NCBI GenBank assembly: GCA_045577695.1
Contig: JAZNIW010000029.1
Location: 1 to 64,000 of the forward strand
From: UMGS1279 sp045577695
GTDB taxonomy: Bacteria > Bacillota > Clostridia > Oscillospirales > Acutalibacteraceae
Direction: 5' to 3'
DNA: 64,000 nt
In this document: positions 42,607 through 50,858 of the stretch, one piece after another
Layout of the letters: every line of letters starts with the position of its first letter
Position numbering within the stretch: position 1 is the first letter of the stretch
The notes under the pieces: generated by a model
Databases searched by the model: none
Told to the model about the DNA's origin: nothing
What the model saw: only the letters and a program-made list of their open reading frames with translations
Made by a program: the position numbers and the translations under genes

Positions 42607-44163
42607 ATGCCCGAAAACATTTGGTTTTACGTAATTGCAGCGGTCATCACCCTGTTTTCAGGAATTCTTTGTTTTCTTGCCGGTTCGGCTTTTCGCCGCA
42701 AGGCAGATCGTACCGCGATTGGTTCGGCTGAGGACCAAGCACGCAAAATTATCAGCGATGCCATAAAAACAGCCGATGCCAAAAAAAGAGAAATGATGAT
42801 TGAGGCAAAAGATGAAATTCACAAACAACGCAGCGAAACCGAAAAGGATTTGCGCGAGCGCCGCGGTGAAATTCAACGACAAGAACATCGCCTGCAGCAA
42901 AAGGAAGAAAATCTTGACCGAAAGATTGACAATTTGGAAGTAAAAGAAGAAAAAATTGCCAAGCGAGCAAAAGAGGTCGAGGACAAAATGCTCGAGGCAG
43001 AACAACTGAAAAAAAGCCAGTTTGAAATGCTGGAAAAAATTTCCGGCTTCTCCAAAGAACAGGCGAAAGACCATCTTCTCGCTATGTTAGATGGCGAATT
43101 AGAGCATGACAAAGCCGTTAAGATTTTAGACTTTGAGCAACGCTTTAAAGAAGAAACCGACAAGCGCGCTCGCGAAATGGTCTCGCATGCCATTCAGCGC
43201 TGCGCAGCCGATCATTCCTCCGAAGCCACTGTTTCGGTGGTGGAATTACCCAGCGACGAAATGAAAGGTCGCATTATCGGCCGCGAGGGCCGCAACATTC
43301 GCGCTTTGGAAACGGCAACCGGTGTGGATTTAATCATCGACGATACGCCTGAGGCCATCACCCTTTCGAGTTTTGACCCCGTGCGTCGCGAGATTGCCCG
43401 TTTGTCTTTAGAGAAGTTGATTTTAGACGGTCGCATTCATCCTGCCCGCATTGAAGAAACGGTGGCCAAAGCGCAAGCTGAGGTTGAGCGCACCATCAAG
43501 CAAGAGGGTGAGCGCGCCATGTTGGATGCCGGTATTCACAACCTGCATCCCGAACTTATTCGCTTACTTGGTCGGTTACGTTATCGCACCAGCTACGGCC
43601 AAAACGTGCTCAATCATTCTATGGAAGTTTGCTATTTAGCGGGGCTGTTGGCGGCCGAGCTCGGAGAAGATGTTACCTTGGCCCGCCGTGCCGGTTTGTT
43701 GCACGATATCGGCAAGGCCATTGACCACGAGCAAGAAGGCTCACACATTCAATTGGGTGTAGAGGTGGCCAAAAAATGCAAGGAAAGCGAAGCCGTTGTT
43801 CACGCCATACATGCTCACCACGGCGAGGTGGAGGCGAAAACGGTTATTGCTTGCCTGGTACAGGCTGCCGATGCCATTTCGGCCGCTCGTCCCGGTGCTC
43901 GTCGCGAAAACATTGAAAACTATATCAAACGGTTGGAAAAATTAGAAGAAATCGCCACTTCCTTCCACGGCGTAGAAAGTTCTTATGCAATTCAAGCCGG
44001 CCGCGAGGTTCGTGTTATCGTCAAACCTGAACAGGTCAGCGATGACCAAATGGTCATCATCGCTCACGATATTGCGAAACGGTTTGAAACCGATTTGGAA
44101 TATCCCGGTCAAATTAAGGTGCATGTCATTCGTGAAAGCCGCACCGTTGATTACGCTAAATAA
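42607..44163 (+). CDS. rny: Ribonuclease Y
   Basis: Membrane-anchored endoribonuclease that starts mRNA decay in Gram-positive bacteria. The 518-aa protein has an N-terminal helix (about 5-25), a long coiled coil (about 35-180), a KH RNA-binding domain with the G225-REG-228 loop in GRIIGREGRNIRALE, and an HD domain with H366-D367 in LLHDIGKAIDHE and a later HAHHGEVEA. Length is standard. AAGGAGGTG precedes ATG 42607. It is followed by its own terminator, so it is monocistronic. Confidence 0.97.
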   Translation: MPENIWFYVIAAVITLFSGILCFLAGSAFRRKADRTAIGSAEDQARKIISDAIKTADAKKREMMIEAKDEIHKQRSETEKDLRERRGEIQRQEHRLQQKEENLDRKIDNLEVKEEKIAKRAKEVEDKMLEAEQLKKSQFEMLEKISGFSKEQAKDHLLAMLDGELEHDKAVKILDFEQRFKEETDKRAREMVSHAIQRCAADHSSEATVSVVELPSDEMKGRIIGREGRNIRALETATGVDLIIDDTPEAITLSSFDPVRREIARLSLEKLILDGRIHPARIEETVAKAQAEVERTIKQEGERAMLDAGIHNLHPELIRLLGRLRYRTSYGQNVLNHSMEVCYLAGLLAAELGEDVTLARRAGLLHDIGKAIDHEQEGSHIQLGVEVAKKCKESEAVVHAIHAHHGEVEAKTVIACLVQAADAISAARPGARRENIENYIKRLEKLEEIATSFHGVESSYAIQAGREVRVIVKPEQVSDDQMVIIAHDIAKRFETDLEYPGQIKVHVIRESRTVDYAK

Positions 44164-44168
44164 AAACC

Positions 44169-44203
44169 GCCTCTATCCCGCGTGGGATAGGGGCAGTTTT
44201 TTT
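44169..44203 (+). terminator. Rho-independent terminator of rny
   Basis: GCCTCTATCCC (44169-44179), GCGT loop, GGGATAGGGGC (44184-44194), then AG and seven T. It starts 5 bases after the stop codon. Confidence 0.92.
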
Positions 44204-44287
44204 GGGGCGCCGCAGGCAACCCGACAAGGAGAAGAAAATGGGAAAAAACCCGCCAAAAAATAATTTGCATATCGGCTGTTTTTTGGG

Positions 44288-44316
44288 TAGACTTTAAAGA
44301 ATCTTTGTGATATAAT
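44288..44316 (+). promoter_or_regulatory. Extended -10 promoter of the hydrogenase operon
   Basis: TAGACT (44288-44293), 17-base spacer, TGA-TATAAT with an extended -10 TG (box 44311-44316). The leader of about 60 bases includes a small GCGCG/GCGC hairpin near 44333-44347. Confidence 0.6.
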
Positions 44317-44381
44317 GGTATTGTTTAAAAATGCGCGTATAGCGCGCTTTGTTATAATTTTATTCAAGGAGGATTCCCAAA

Positions 44382-44870
44382 ATGGATGAAAAAAAATCCC
44401 TCCCCTTCAAAGGCACACCGGAGCAAGAACAACAACTTCTTCAAGTGATTAAGGAAGGGAAAAGCGAAAAAGGCGCTTTGATGGCAATTATGCAAAAAGC
44501 GCAGGATATCTATGGTTATCTGCCGATAGAGGTCCAAACCATCATCGCCAGAGAAATGGAGATCCCGTTGCAAGAAGTTTACGGTGTAGCCACCTTCTAT
44601 GCACAGTTCTCTTTGTATCCGAAGGGCGAGTATAAAATCTCGGTTTGTCTTGGTACGGCCTGTTACGTAAAAGGCGCGGGCGATATCTATGAAAAACTGC
44701 AAGAAAAGCTCGGCATTAAGGGCGGCGAATGCACCCCTGATGGCAAATTTTCCTTAGAGGCTTGCCGTTGTATCGGCGCCTGCGGATTGGCCCCGGTACT
44801 GACCGTGAACGAGGATGTTTACGGCCGTTTGACGGTGGATGACGTTGAAGGAATTTTGGCCAAATATTAA
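44382..44870 (+). CDS. hydC: NuoE-like [2Fe-2S] subunit of NAD-linked hydrogenase
   Basis: A 162-aa thioredoxin-fold [2Fe-2S] subunit (HydC in Thermotoga naming) of the electron-bifurcating hydrogenase. The N-terminal helical part has GALMAIMQKAQDIYGYLP and EVYGVATFYAQFSL. The cluster cysteines appear as C-x4-C in CLGTAC and C-x3-C in CIGAC. ATG 44382 follows AAGGAGG. It is the first gene of an operon with an ATPase-like protein, a 2Fe-2S protein, HydB and HydA. Confidence 0.93.
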   Translation: MDEKKSLPFKGTPEQEQQLLQVIKEGKSEKGALMAIMQKAQDIYGYLPIEVQTIIAREMEIPLQEVYGVATFYAQFSLYPKGEYKISVCLGTACYVKGAGDIYEKLQEKLGIKGGECTPDGKFSLEACRCIGACGLAPVLTVNEDVYGRLTVDDVEGILAKY

Positions 44871-44876
44871 ATTGTT

Positions 44877-45428
44877 ATGATGACCGAAATTTCTCTCAAT
44901 ATATTGGATGTTGCTGAAAATTCGGTGAGCGCCGGTGCTACCTTAACTGAAATTACGGTGTGCGCTGAGCGATCGACCAACCGACTGACCGTTACCATAA
45001 AGGATAACGGTTGCGGAATGAATGAAGAAAAGTTGCGTCAGGTAACCGACCCCTTTTTCACCACTCGCACCACTCGCAAGGTGGGGTTGGGAATTCCCTT
45101 TTTTAAAGAATCGGCCGAGTTAGCCGGCGGGTATTTTGAAATCAAATCGCAAGAAGGGGTAGAAACCACGGTGACTGCCGTCTATCGGTTGGATCATATC
45201 GATCGGATGCCGATGGGGGATATTGCGTCCACTATACATACCTTGGTCACAATGCACGAGAAGGTGGATTTCCGATTCACCTACGCGATTGACCAAGAAA
45301 ATATGGTAATGGATACCAGAGAATTCCGCGAAATTTTAGGGGACATTTCATTTCGAGAACCCGAAGTTAGTCGGTACATTAAGGACTATCTGAAAGAAAA
45401 TATTGCTTTGGTAGGTGAGGGGCTGTAA
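44877..45428 (+). CDS. HATPase-domain ATP-binding protein
   Basis: A 183-aa protein with a histidine-kinase-type ATPase fold but no kinase dimerisation or receiver domain. Seen: N-box NILDVAENSVSAGAT, G1 box IKDNGCGM, and a G2-like KVGLGIPFFKESAELAGG. It resembles anti-sigma/MutL-like GHKL ATPases and is a usual companion of hyd operons in Clostridia. Function is unknown; a redox or maturation-linked regulatory role is inferred. Two adjacent ATGs exist (44877, 44880) and neither has a strong ribosome site; the gap from hydC is 6 bases, so coupling is likely. Confidence 0.85.
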   Translation: MMTEISLNILDVAENSVSAGATLTEITVCAERSTNRLTVTIKDNGCGMNEEKLRQVTDPFFTTRTTRKVGLGIPFFKESAELAGGYFEIKSQEGVETTVTAVYRLDHIDRMPMGDIASTIHTLVTMHEKVDFRFTYAIDQENMVMDTREFREILGDISFREPEVSRYIKDYLKENIALVGEGL

Positions 45429-45477
45429 TGTGCCATCCCAACCAAGTAAAAAGTTATGATATTTAGGAGGATATTCG

Positions 45478-45843
45478 ATGAAATCGCTTCAAGAACTCAA
45501 AGCCATTCGTGACAAAATGAAAAATCAAGTCGGATTGCGCGGCGAAGAAGAAAACACCACTCGGGTTGTAGTGGGCATGGCCACCTGCGGGATTGCGGCC
45601 GGTGCTCGTCCCGTTCTTACCGCTTTTTCGGATTTGGTACAGGAAAAAAGTCTTTCGAATGTAATGGTTACTCAAACCGGTTGCATTGGTCTTTGTATGT
45701 ATGAGCCCATTGTTGAAGTAATGGAACCCGGTAAAGATAAGGTCACCTATGTAAATGTGACCCCCGATAAAGCAAAAGAAATTGTTGATTTACATTTAAT
45801 TGGTGGCACTGTTGTTGCCAAATACACCATCGAAGATAAATAA
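45478..45843 (+). CDS. Thioredoxin-like [2Fe-2S] protein (HndB-like)
   Basis: A 121-aa ferredoxin of the thioredoxin-like [2Fe-2S] type. Cysteines lie in MATCGIAAGARPVL and QTGCIGLCMYEP, matching the four-cysteine pattern of HndB and of NuoE C-terminal domains. It probably relays electrons between the NuoE- and NuoF-like subunits or acts as a separate donor. ATG 45478 follows AGGAGG. It is 49 bases after the ATPase gene and 14 before hydB. Confidence 0.9.
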   Translation: MKSLQELKAIRDKMKNQVGLRGEEENTTRVVVGMATCGIAAGARPVLTAFSDLVQEKSLSNVMVTQTGCIGLCMYEPIVEVMEPGKDKVTYVNVTPDKAKEIVDLHLIGGTVVAKYTIEDK

Positions 45844-45857
45844 GGAGGAATAAAGCG

Positions 45858-47666
45858 ATGTATCGTTCTCACGTACTGGTTTGCGGTGGTACCGGTTGCA
45901 CCTCCTCCGGAAGCCAAAAAGTCATTGACGCATTGGAAAGCGAAATTAAAAAGAATGGACTAGAAAGCGAAGTTCAGGTGGTAAAAACGGGTTGTTTCGG
46001 TCTTTGCGCCTTGGGCCCGATTATGATTGTTTATCCGGAAGGAACATTCTACTCGATGGTTAAATCGGAGGATATTCCTGAAATCGTTTCGGAGCATTTA
46101 CTGAAAGGTCGTATTGTTTCCCGTTTGGTTTATGATGAAACGGTGAATGATAATGGCGTCATCTCCTTGAGCGAAACCGATTTCTATAAAAAGCAACAAC
46201 GTATTGCGTTGCGTAACTGTGGTGTAATTAATCCCGAAAGCATCGACGAGTACATTGGTTGCGACGGGTATGAAGCGTTGGGAAAAGTGGTTACCCAAAT
46301 GTCCCCCGACGAGGTTATTCAAACCATTTTGGACAGTGGTTTGCGCGGCCGCGGCGGCGGTGGATTCCCGACCGGATTAAAGTGGAAATTGGCCAAAGGA
46401 AACGATGCTGACCAAAAATATGTTTGCTGTAATGCCGACGAAGGCGACCCCGGTGCTTTTATGGACCGTTCCATTTTGGAAGGCGATCCCCACGTTGTGC
46501 TGGAGGCAATGGCTATTGCCGGTTATGCAATCGGCGCTACCCAAGGTTACATCTACATTCGTGCCGAATATCCGATTGCGGTTGAACGCCTCAATGTTGC
46601 CATTGGGCAAGCTCGCGAATACGGTCTGCTGGGCAAAAACATTTTCGGCACCGATTTTTGTTTCGATATTGAATTACGTCTTGGCGCCGGTGCTTTTGTG
46701 TGCGGCGAAGAAACTGCTTTGATGACTTCGATTGAAGGTCACCGCGGTGAGCCCAGACCTCGTCCTCCTTTCCCGGCGGTTAAAGGTTTGTTTGGCAAAC
46801 CCACCATTTTAAATAACGTAGAAACCTACGCCAACATTCCGCGTATCATTCTCAACGGATCCGACTGGTTTAACGCTATGGGTACCGAAAAATCCAAGGG
46901 AACCAAGGTATTTGCTTTGGGCGGTAAGATTAAAAACACCGGTCTGGTGGAAATTCCTATGGGTACCACCTTGCGTGAAGTTGTAGAGGAAATCGGCGGC
47001 GGCATTCCCAACGGCAAAAAGTTTAAGGCTGCGCAAACCGGCGGTCCTTCCGGTGGTTGTATCCCGGCCGAACATATTGATATCCCGATTGACTATGATA
47101 ATCTAATCTCCATCGGCTCGATGATGGGTTCGGGCGGTTTGATTGTTATGGATGAAGATACCTGTATGGTGGATATCGCGAAATTCTTCCTTGAATTCAC
47201 GGTAGACGAATCTTGCGGTAAGTGTACGCCATGCCGTATCGGTACCAAACGCCTACTCGAGATGTTGGATAAAATCACCAAAGGACAAGCCACCTTGGAA
47301 GATATTGACAAGATGGAAGAACTTTGCTACTACATCAAAGACAATTCGCTCTGCGGTTTGGGTCAAACGGCCCCCAATCCGGTTCTTTCTACCTTAAAAT
47401 TCTTCCGCGACGAGTATGTAGCACACGTGGTGGATAAGAAATGCCCGGCCGGCGTATGTAAAGATTTGTTATCCTACAGCATTATTAAGGATAAATGCTT
47501 CGGTTGCGGTATGTGTGCGAAGGCCTGTCCGGCTGGCGCCATTCAGAAGACCGATTATGTGGCTCCCGGTAAGAAATTACCGGCTTACGAGATTGATGTC
47601 GCTAAGTGTGTAAAATGTGGCGCTTGTCTGGGTACTTGTAAGTTCAAGGCTATTGTGAAAGAATAA
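45858..47666 (+). CDS. hydB: NuoF-like flavoprotein subunit of NAD-linked hydrogenase
   Basis: The 602-aa HydB/HndC-type subunit binds NAD(H), FMN and several Fe-S clusters. Order: N-terminal thioredoxin-like [2Fe-2S] domain (1-110; CGGTGCTSSGSQ), NuoF core with GRGGGGFPTGLKW and CNADEGDPGAFMDR (NADH and FMN sites), GAYICGEE-like GAFVCGEETALM, the SCGKCTPCRIGTK cluster site near residue 455, and two C-terminal [4Fe-4S] ferredoxin motifs (CFGCGMCAKACP, CVKCGACLGTCK). The C-terminal ferredoxin pair is typical of bifurcating hydrogenases, not of complex I. Confidence 0.95.
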   Translation: MYRSHVLVCGGTGCTSSGSQKVIDALESEIKKNGLESEVQVVKTGCFGLCALGPIMIVYPEGTFYSMVKSEDIPEIVSEHLLKGRIVSRLVYDETVNDNGVISLSETDFYKKQQRIALRNCGVINPESIDEYIGCDGYEALGKVVTQMSPDEVIQTILDSGLRGRGGGGFPTGLKWKLAKGNDADQKYVCCNADEGDPGAFMDRSILEGDPHVVLEAMAIAGYAIGATQGYIYIRAEYPIAVERLNVAIGQAREYGLLGKNIFGTDFCFDIELRLGAGAFVCGEETALMTSIEGHRGEPRPRPPFPAVKGLFGKPTILNNVETYANIPRIILNGSDWFNAMGTEKSKGTKVFALGGKIKNTGLVEIPMGTTLREVVEEIGGGIPNGKKFKAAQTGGPSGGCIPAEHIDIPIDYDNLISIGSMMGSGGLIVMDEDTCMVDIAKFFLEFTVDESCGKCTPCRIGTKRLLEMLDKITKGQATLEDIDKMEELCYYIKDNSLCGLGQTAPNPVLSTLKFFRDEYVAHVVDKKCPAGVCKDLLSYSIIKDKCFGCGMCAKACPAGAIQKTDYVAPGKKLPAYEIDVAKCVKCGACLGTCKFKAIVKE

Positions 47667-47683
47667 GAAGGGATTGTGCCAAT

Positions 47684-49429
47684 ATGGATAAAATAAATAT
47701 TAAAATCAACGGTATGCCCCTGAGCGTACCTGCCGGCACTACGATTTTAGAAGCGGCCAGAGAATGTGGAATAGAAATCCCCACCCTCTGCCATATGAAA
47801 GATTTGAACGAAATCGGTGCCTGCCGTATTTGCGTGGTTGAAGTTAAAGGCGCCCGCTCACTGGTGGCCTCTTGCGTGTATCCTGTATCGGAGGGGATGG
47901 AAGTATTCACCAATACACCCCGTGTGTTAAATGCGCGCAAAAAGACTTTGGAATTGATTCTTTCCACCCACGACCGCAAGTGCCTCTCCTGCTCGCGCAG
48001 CGGCAAATGTGAACTGCAAACTCTTTGCCATGACCTTGGTGTGACCGACGAAAAAATCTATGATGGCGAACGCAAGATTCAAGAGTTAGATACCAGCGCG
48101 TCCCATATGGTGCGCGACAACAACAAATGTATCCTTTGCCGTCGCTGTGTCGCCGCTTGCCGTCAACAGTTTGTTGGCGTTATCGGCCCGAACAATCGCG
48201 GTTTTGAAACCACCATCGGTTGTGCCTTTGAACAAAAATTAAATGAAGTGGCCTGTATTTCTTGCGGCCAATGTATCGTTAATTGTCCTACCGGTGCCCT
48301 TTCCGAGCGAGATGATACCGATAAAGTGTTTGCCGCTTTGGCCGACCCGACCAAACACGTCATTGTACAAACCGCACCTTCTATTCGCGCCACCTTGGGT
48401 GAGTGCTTTGATATGCCGGTTGGCAGCAATGTAGAGGGAAAAATGGTTGCCGCTTTGCGCCGCCTTGGTTTTGACAAAGTATTCGATACTGATTTTGCCG
48501 CCGACCTTACCATTATGGAAGAGGCAAATGAATTTGTTGAACGGGTACAAAACGGTGGGAAATTGCCCCTCATCACTTCCTGTTCGCCCGGTTGGGTAAA
48601 ATTCTGTGAAATGTATCACCCCGATATGATTGAAAATCTTTCCAGCTGCAAATCGCCGCAACAAATGTTTGGTGCCGTGATTAAAACGTGGTATGCCGAA
48701 ACCAACGGCATCGACCCGAAAGACATCGTTTCCGTATCGGTAATGCCTTGTACCGCCAAGAAGTTTGAGGTCGAACGCGACGATCAATCGGCCGCCGGTG
48801 TTGCGGATGTGGATATTTCCATTACCACCCGCGAGTTGGCTCGTATGATTGAAAAAGCCGCCATTAAGTTCACCAAACTGCCCGATGAAGACTTTGACAA
48901 TCCGCTGGGTGAATCGACCGGTGCCGGTGTGATTTTCGGTGCCACCGGTGGCGTTATGGAAGCCGCCCTTCGTACCGCGGTAGAAACCATCACCGGCAAA
49001 GAACTGGATGACGTAAACTTTGGTGCCGTTCGTGGTACTGCTCCCATTAAAGAAGCAACCTTGAAGGTTGGCAATATGGATGTGAAGGTTGCCGTTGCTA
49101 GTGGAATGTCGGCTGCTCACGTGCTGCTTAACCGTGTGAAAAATGGCGAGCAATTCCATTTCATCGAGATTATGGGTTGCCCCGGCGGTTGCGTCAATGG
49201 TGGCGGTCAGCCTCATCAACCGGCGGCAGTTCGCAGTTTCGAGGATTTGAAGAGTCTTCGCGCCGCGGCCTTGTACAAAGACGATTCTTCTAAGGCCATT
49301 CGCAAATCCCACGAAAATCCGATGATTAAAAAGATTTATGCTGAGTATTTTGAGAAACCCGGTAGCCACAAGGCTCACGAGATTCTTCACACCAGCTATG
49401 TGGATCGTTCGAAAGATTACACCAAATAA
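47684..49429 (+). CDS. hydA: [FeFe]-hydrogenase catalytic subunit
   Basis: A 581-aa hydrogenase that makes or oxidises H2. Order: plant-type [2Fe-2S] domain (1-80), His-Cys3 [4Fe-4S] site (HDRKCLSCSRSGKCELQTLC region), two [4Fe-4S] clusters (CILCRRCVAAC; CISCGQCIVNCP), then the H-cluster domain with all three signatures: C300 in TSCSPGW, C356 in MPCTAKK, and C499/C503 in MGCPGGCVNGGGQP. A C-terminal small-subunit-like tail ends the protein. With HydB and HydC it should couple ferredoxin and NADH to H2. Strong terminator follows. Confidence 0.97.
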   Translation: MDKINIKINGMPLSVPAGTTILEAARECGIEIPTLCHMKDLNEIGACRICVVEVKGARSLVASCVYPVSEGMEVFTNTPRVLNARKKTLELILSTHDRKCLSCSRSGKCELQTLCHDLGVTDEKIYDGERKIQELDTSASHMVRDNNKCILCRRCVAACRQQFVGVIGPNNRGFETTIGCAFEQKLNEVACISCGQCIVNCPTGALSERDDTDKVFAALADPTKHVIVQTAPSIRATLGECFDMPVGSNVEGKMVAALRRLGFDKVFDTDFAADLTIMEEANEFVERVQNGGKLPLITSCSPGWVKFCEMYHPDMIENLSSCKSPQQMFGAVIKTWYAETNGIDPKDIVSVSVMPCTAKKFEVERDDQSAAGVADVDISITTRELARMIEKAAIKFTKLPDEDFDNPLGESTGAGVIFGATGGVMEAALRTAVETITGKELDDVNFGAVRGTAPIKEATLKVGNMDVKVAVASGMSAAHVLLNRVKNGEQFHFIEIMGCPGGCVNGGGQPHQPAAVRSFEDLKSLRAAALYKDDSSKAIRKSHENPMIKKIYAEYFEKPGSHKAHEILHTSYVDRSKDYTK

Positions 49430-49455
49430 AGCATATTGCTTAATCAAAAACTTTA

Positions 49456-49505
49456 AAACCCCGCCCCGTAGCCGATTTTGGTTACGGGGCGGGGTTTGGT
49501 TTATT
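49456..49505 (+). terminator. Rho-independent terminator of the hydrogenase operon
   Basis: 15-base stem AAACCCCGCCCCGTA (49456-49470) and TACGGGGCGGGGTTT (49483-49497), followed by GGTTTATTTTG. Very GC-rich and perfect. Confidence 0.9.
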
Positions 49506-49540
49506 TTGTTTTGAAGACATACTCTGCACGGATGTATTGG

Positions 49541-49816
49541 TAAGCAAATGCGAATAATACGAACCTGATTTTAGAGGTGGGATTTTCGCCTTTGCATTGT
49601 TAAAATACTCGTGAATCCGTCAGGATTCACTGCGTTTTATGCCTCGCACAGCCAAAAATCCCATTCCTATAAAATTCTGCGACCTAAAATGAGCAGAATT
49701 TCGTGTGATTTTTGGTGCGGAAGAGTTCACAAGGCTAACGCCTGTGAATGATGACAAACCGAAAAGTGCCGAAATTATGACATTTTAGGCAGATTCGGAT
49801 TATTCGTATTTGCTTA
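49541..49816. mobile_element. MITE-like palindromic element, 276 bases
   Basis: The ends 49541-49567 and 49790-49816 are inverted copies matching at 24 of 27 positions (each starts TAAGCAAAT read inward). Inside are nested inverted pairs CCAAAAATC/GATTTTTGG (49652-49660, 49707-49715) and AATTCTGC/GCAGAATT (49673-49680, 49693-49700), and each half carries its own hairpin (49611-49630; 49726-49748). No coding capacity. No clear target-site duplication was found. It could be a non-autonomous transposon or a mobile RNA-hairpin repeat. Confidence 0.65.
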
Positions 49817-49881
49817 GGTAAATTGCATTCGAAAAAAGAGAATATCTCCCTTTAGAATTTTTGCCTTTACCTGCGGTTTGG

Positions 49882-50727
49882 CTATCCGTTTTTATGACTT
49901 TTGCGGAATTGGTTGGGGGTCATTCCAAACAGTTTTTTAAAGGAATAGGAAAAGTAGGTGGCGTCGGAAAAGGCGCACTTGACGGCAATCATTTTTATTT
50001 CTTCATCACTGTTTTTGAGTAGATTTTGTGCAAGTTCCAACCGCAAAACGGTGATGTAGTGGGTGACACTAAGCCCTGTTAATTTTTTGAAATAACGGCA
50101 AAAGTAAGATTCGTTATATCCAAAATAATCGCTGACCAAGGCGGTCGTTAGTTCCTTTTTCAAATAGTTTTGGTGAATATATTCAATGATGTTGTTGAGG
50201 TTTTTTTGCGGCTTTTGTAGAGAGGAATGTTGAGTGCAATATTGAAACAAAAGGCCGATTAGTTGGTATAATCCGGCGACGATTTGTAACGGATGGGGTG
50301 GCGTTTCGGACTGGTTGGATTCATAAAGGGAATCTGCCACCTTTAAAATATCACTGCGGTTGGTTTTTGGGGAAAGGGTTACCTCACCCTCAAGCAGGGG
50401 GTTCAAAAAATTTTTCGAAGCCGAGGTGCCGTTGAGCAAAAAGGCAATATCAAAAATTAAGACGTGGTATTCTACCGCTTTCCCAGCGGTTTCGGCGTGG
50501 TGTAGGGTATCAGGCGGGATGATGGCCAGTTCGCCGGACGAAATGATGTGTTTATGTTCGTTTAAAAAAAGAGACAAACTTCCCTTGGTTACGCGTAAAA
50601 ATTCTATACGACTGTGCCAGTGCTTTGTAAAGCACTCCTTCCCCGCGGGAATCGAAAAATGCAAGGTGCGCAGCGAGTTTTCGTTGTAGATAATGGGAAC
50701 CAATTCTTTATAGGCATAGATTGGCAT
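49882..50727 (-). CDS. AraC-family transcriptional regulator with cupin domain
   Basis: A 281-aa regulator: N-terminal cupin-like sensing domain (about 1-150; HFSIPAGKECFTKHWHSRIEFLRVTKGSLSLFL, PPDTLHHAET) and a C-terminal double helix-turn-helix (about 185-281; SDYFGYNESYFCRYFKKLTGLSVTHYI and CAFSDATYFSYSFKKLFGMTPNQFRK). ATG 50727 has TTGGAG about 9 bases upstream; the longer frame to 50820 would overlap the divergent promoter region. It is divergent from the isomerase/dehydrogenase operon and is its likely activator. Confidence 0.9.
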   Translation of the reverse strand: MPIYAYKELVPIIYNENSLRTLHFSIPAGKECFTKHWHSRIEFLRVTKGSLSLFLNEHKHIISSGELAIIPPDTLHHAETAGKAVEYHVLIFDIAFLLNGTSASKNFLNPLLEGEVTLSPKTNRSDILKVADSLYESNQSETPPHPLQIVAGLYQLIGLLFQYCTQHSSLQKPQKNLNNIIEYIHQNYLKKELTTALVSDYFGYNESYFCRYFKKLTGLSVTHYITVLRLELAQNLLKNSDEEIKMIAVKCAFSDATYFSYSFKKLFGMTPNQFRKSHKNG

Positions 50728-50858
50728 ACAAAACACTCCAAAAAAGTAAAAATAACGAAATAAAAAGTCAAAAAAGTTAAACAATTTTTCTGCGTTATAT
50801 GATACCATAAAGATAATCAATATGCAAGTAAAAACTTTTTCAAAAAAGGAGAATTTTT
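50728..50858. promoter_or_regulatory. Divergent control region between the AraC gene and its likely target operon
   Basis: A TATGAT box (50798-50803) could be the -10 of the plus-strand operon, but there is no fitting -35, which is common at activator-dependent promoters. AAAGGAG precedes ATG 50859. No clear direct repeats for the AraC protein were identified by eye. Confidence 0.35.

Larger units (their letters stand above)
49430..49881. other. Gene-free stretch with a MITE-like element
   Basis: It contains the hydrogenase terminator and, from 49541 to 49816, an element bounded by 27-base imperfect inverted ends. No ORF of note. A weak AGGGAGA/TCTCTTTTTT structure on the minus strand near 49840-49852 may end the AraC gene. 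Confidence 0.7.

Noticed and set aside
48239..49447. 402-codon open frame on the minus strand opposite hydA
   Set aside because: It is a shadow of the well-supported hydA reading frame, has no recognisable domain and mirrors the codon bias of the plus strand.
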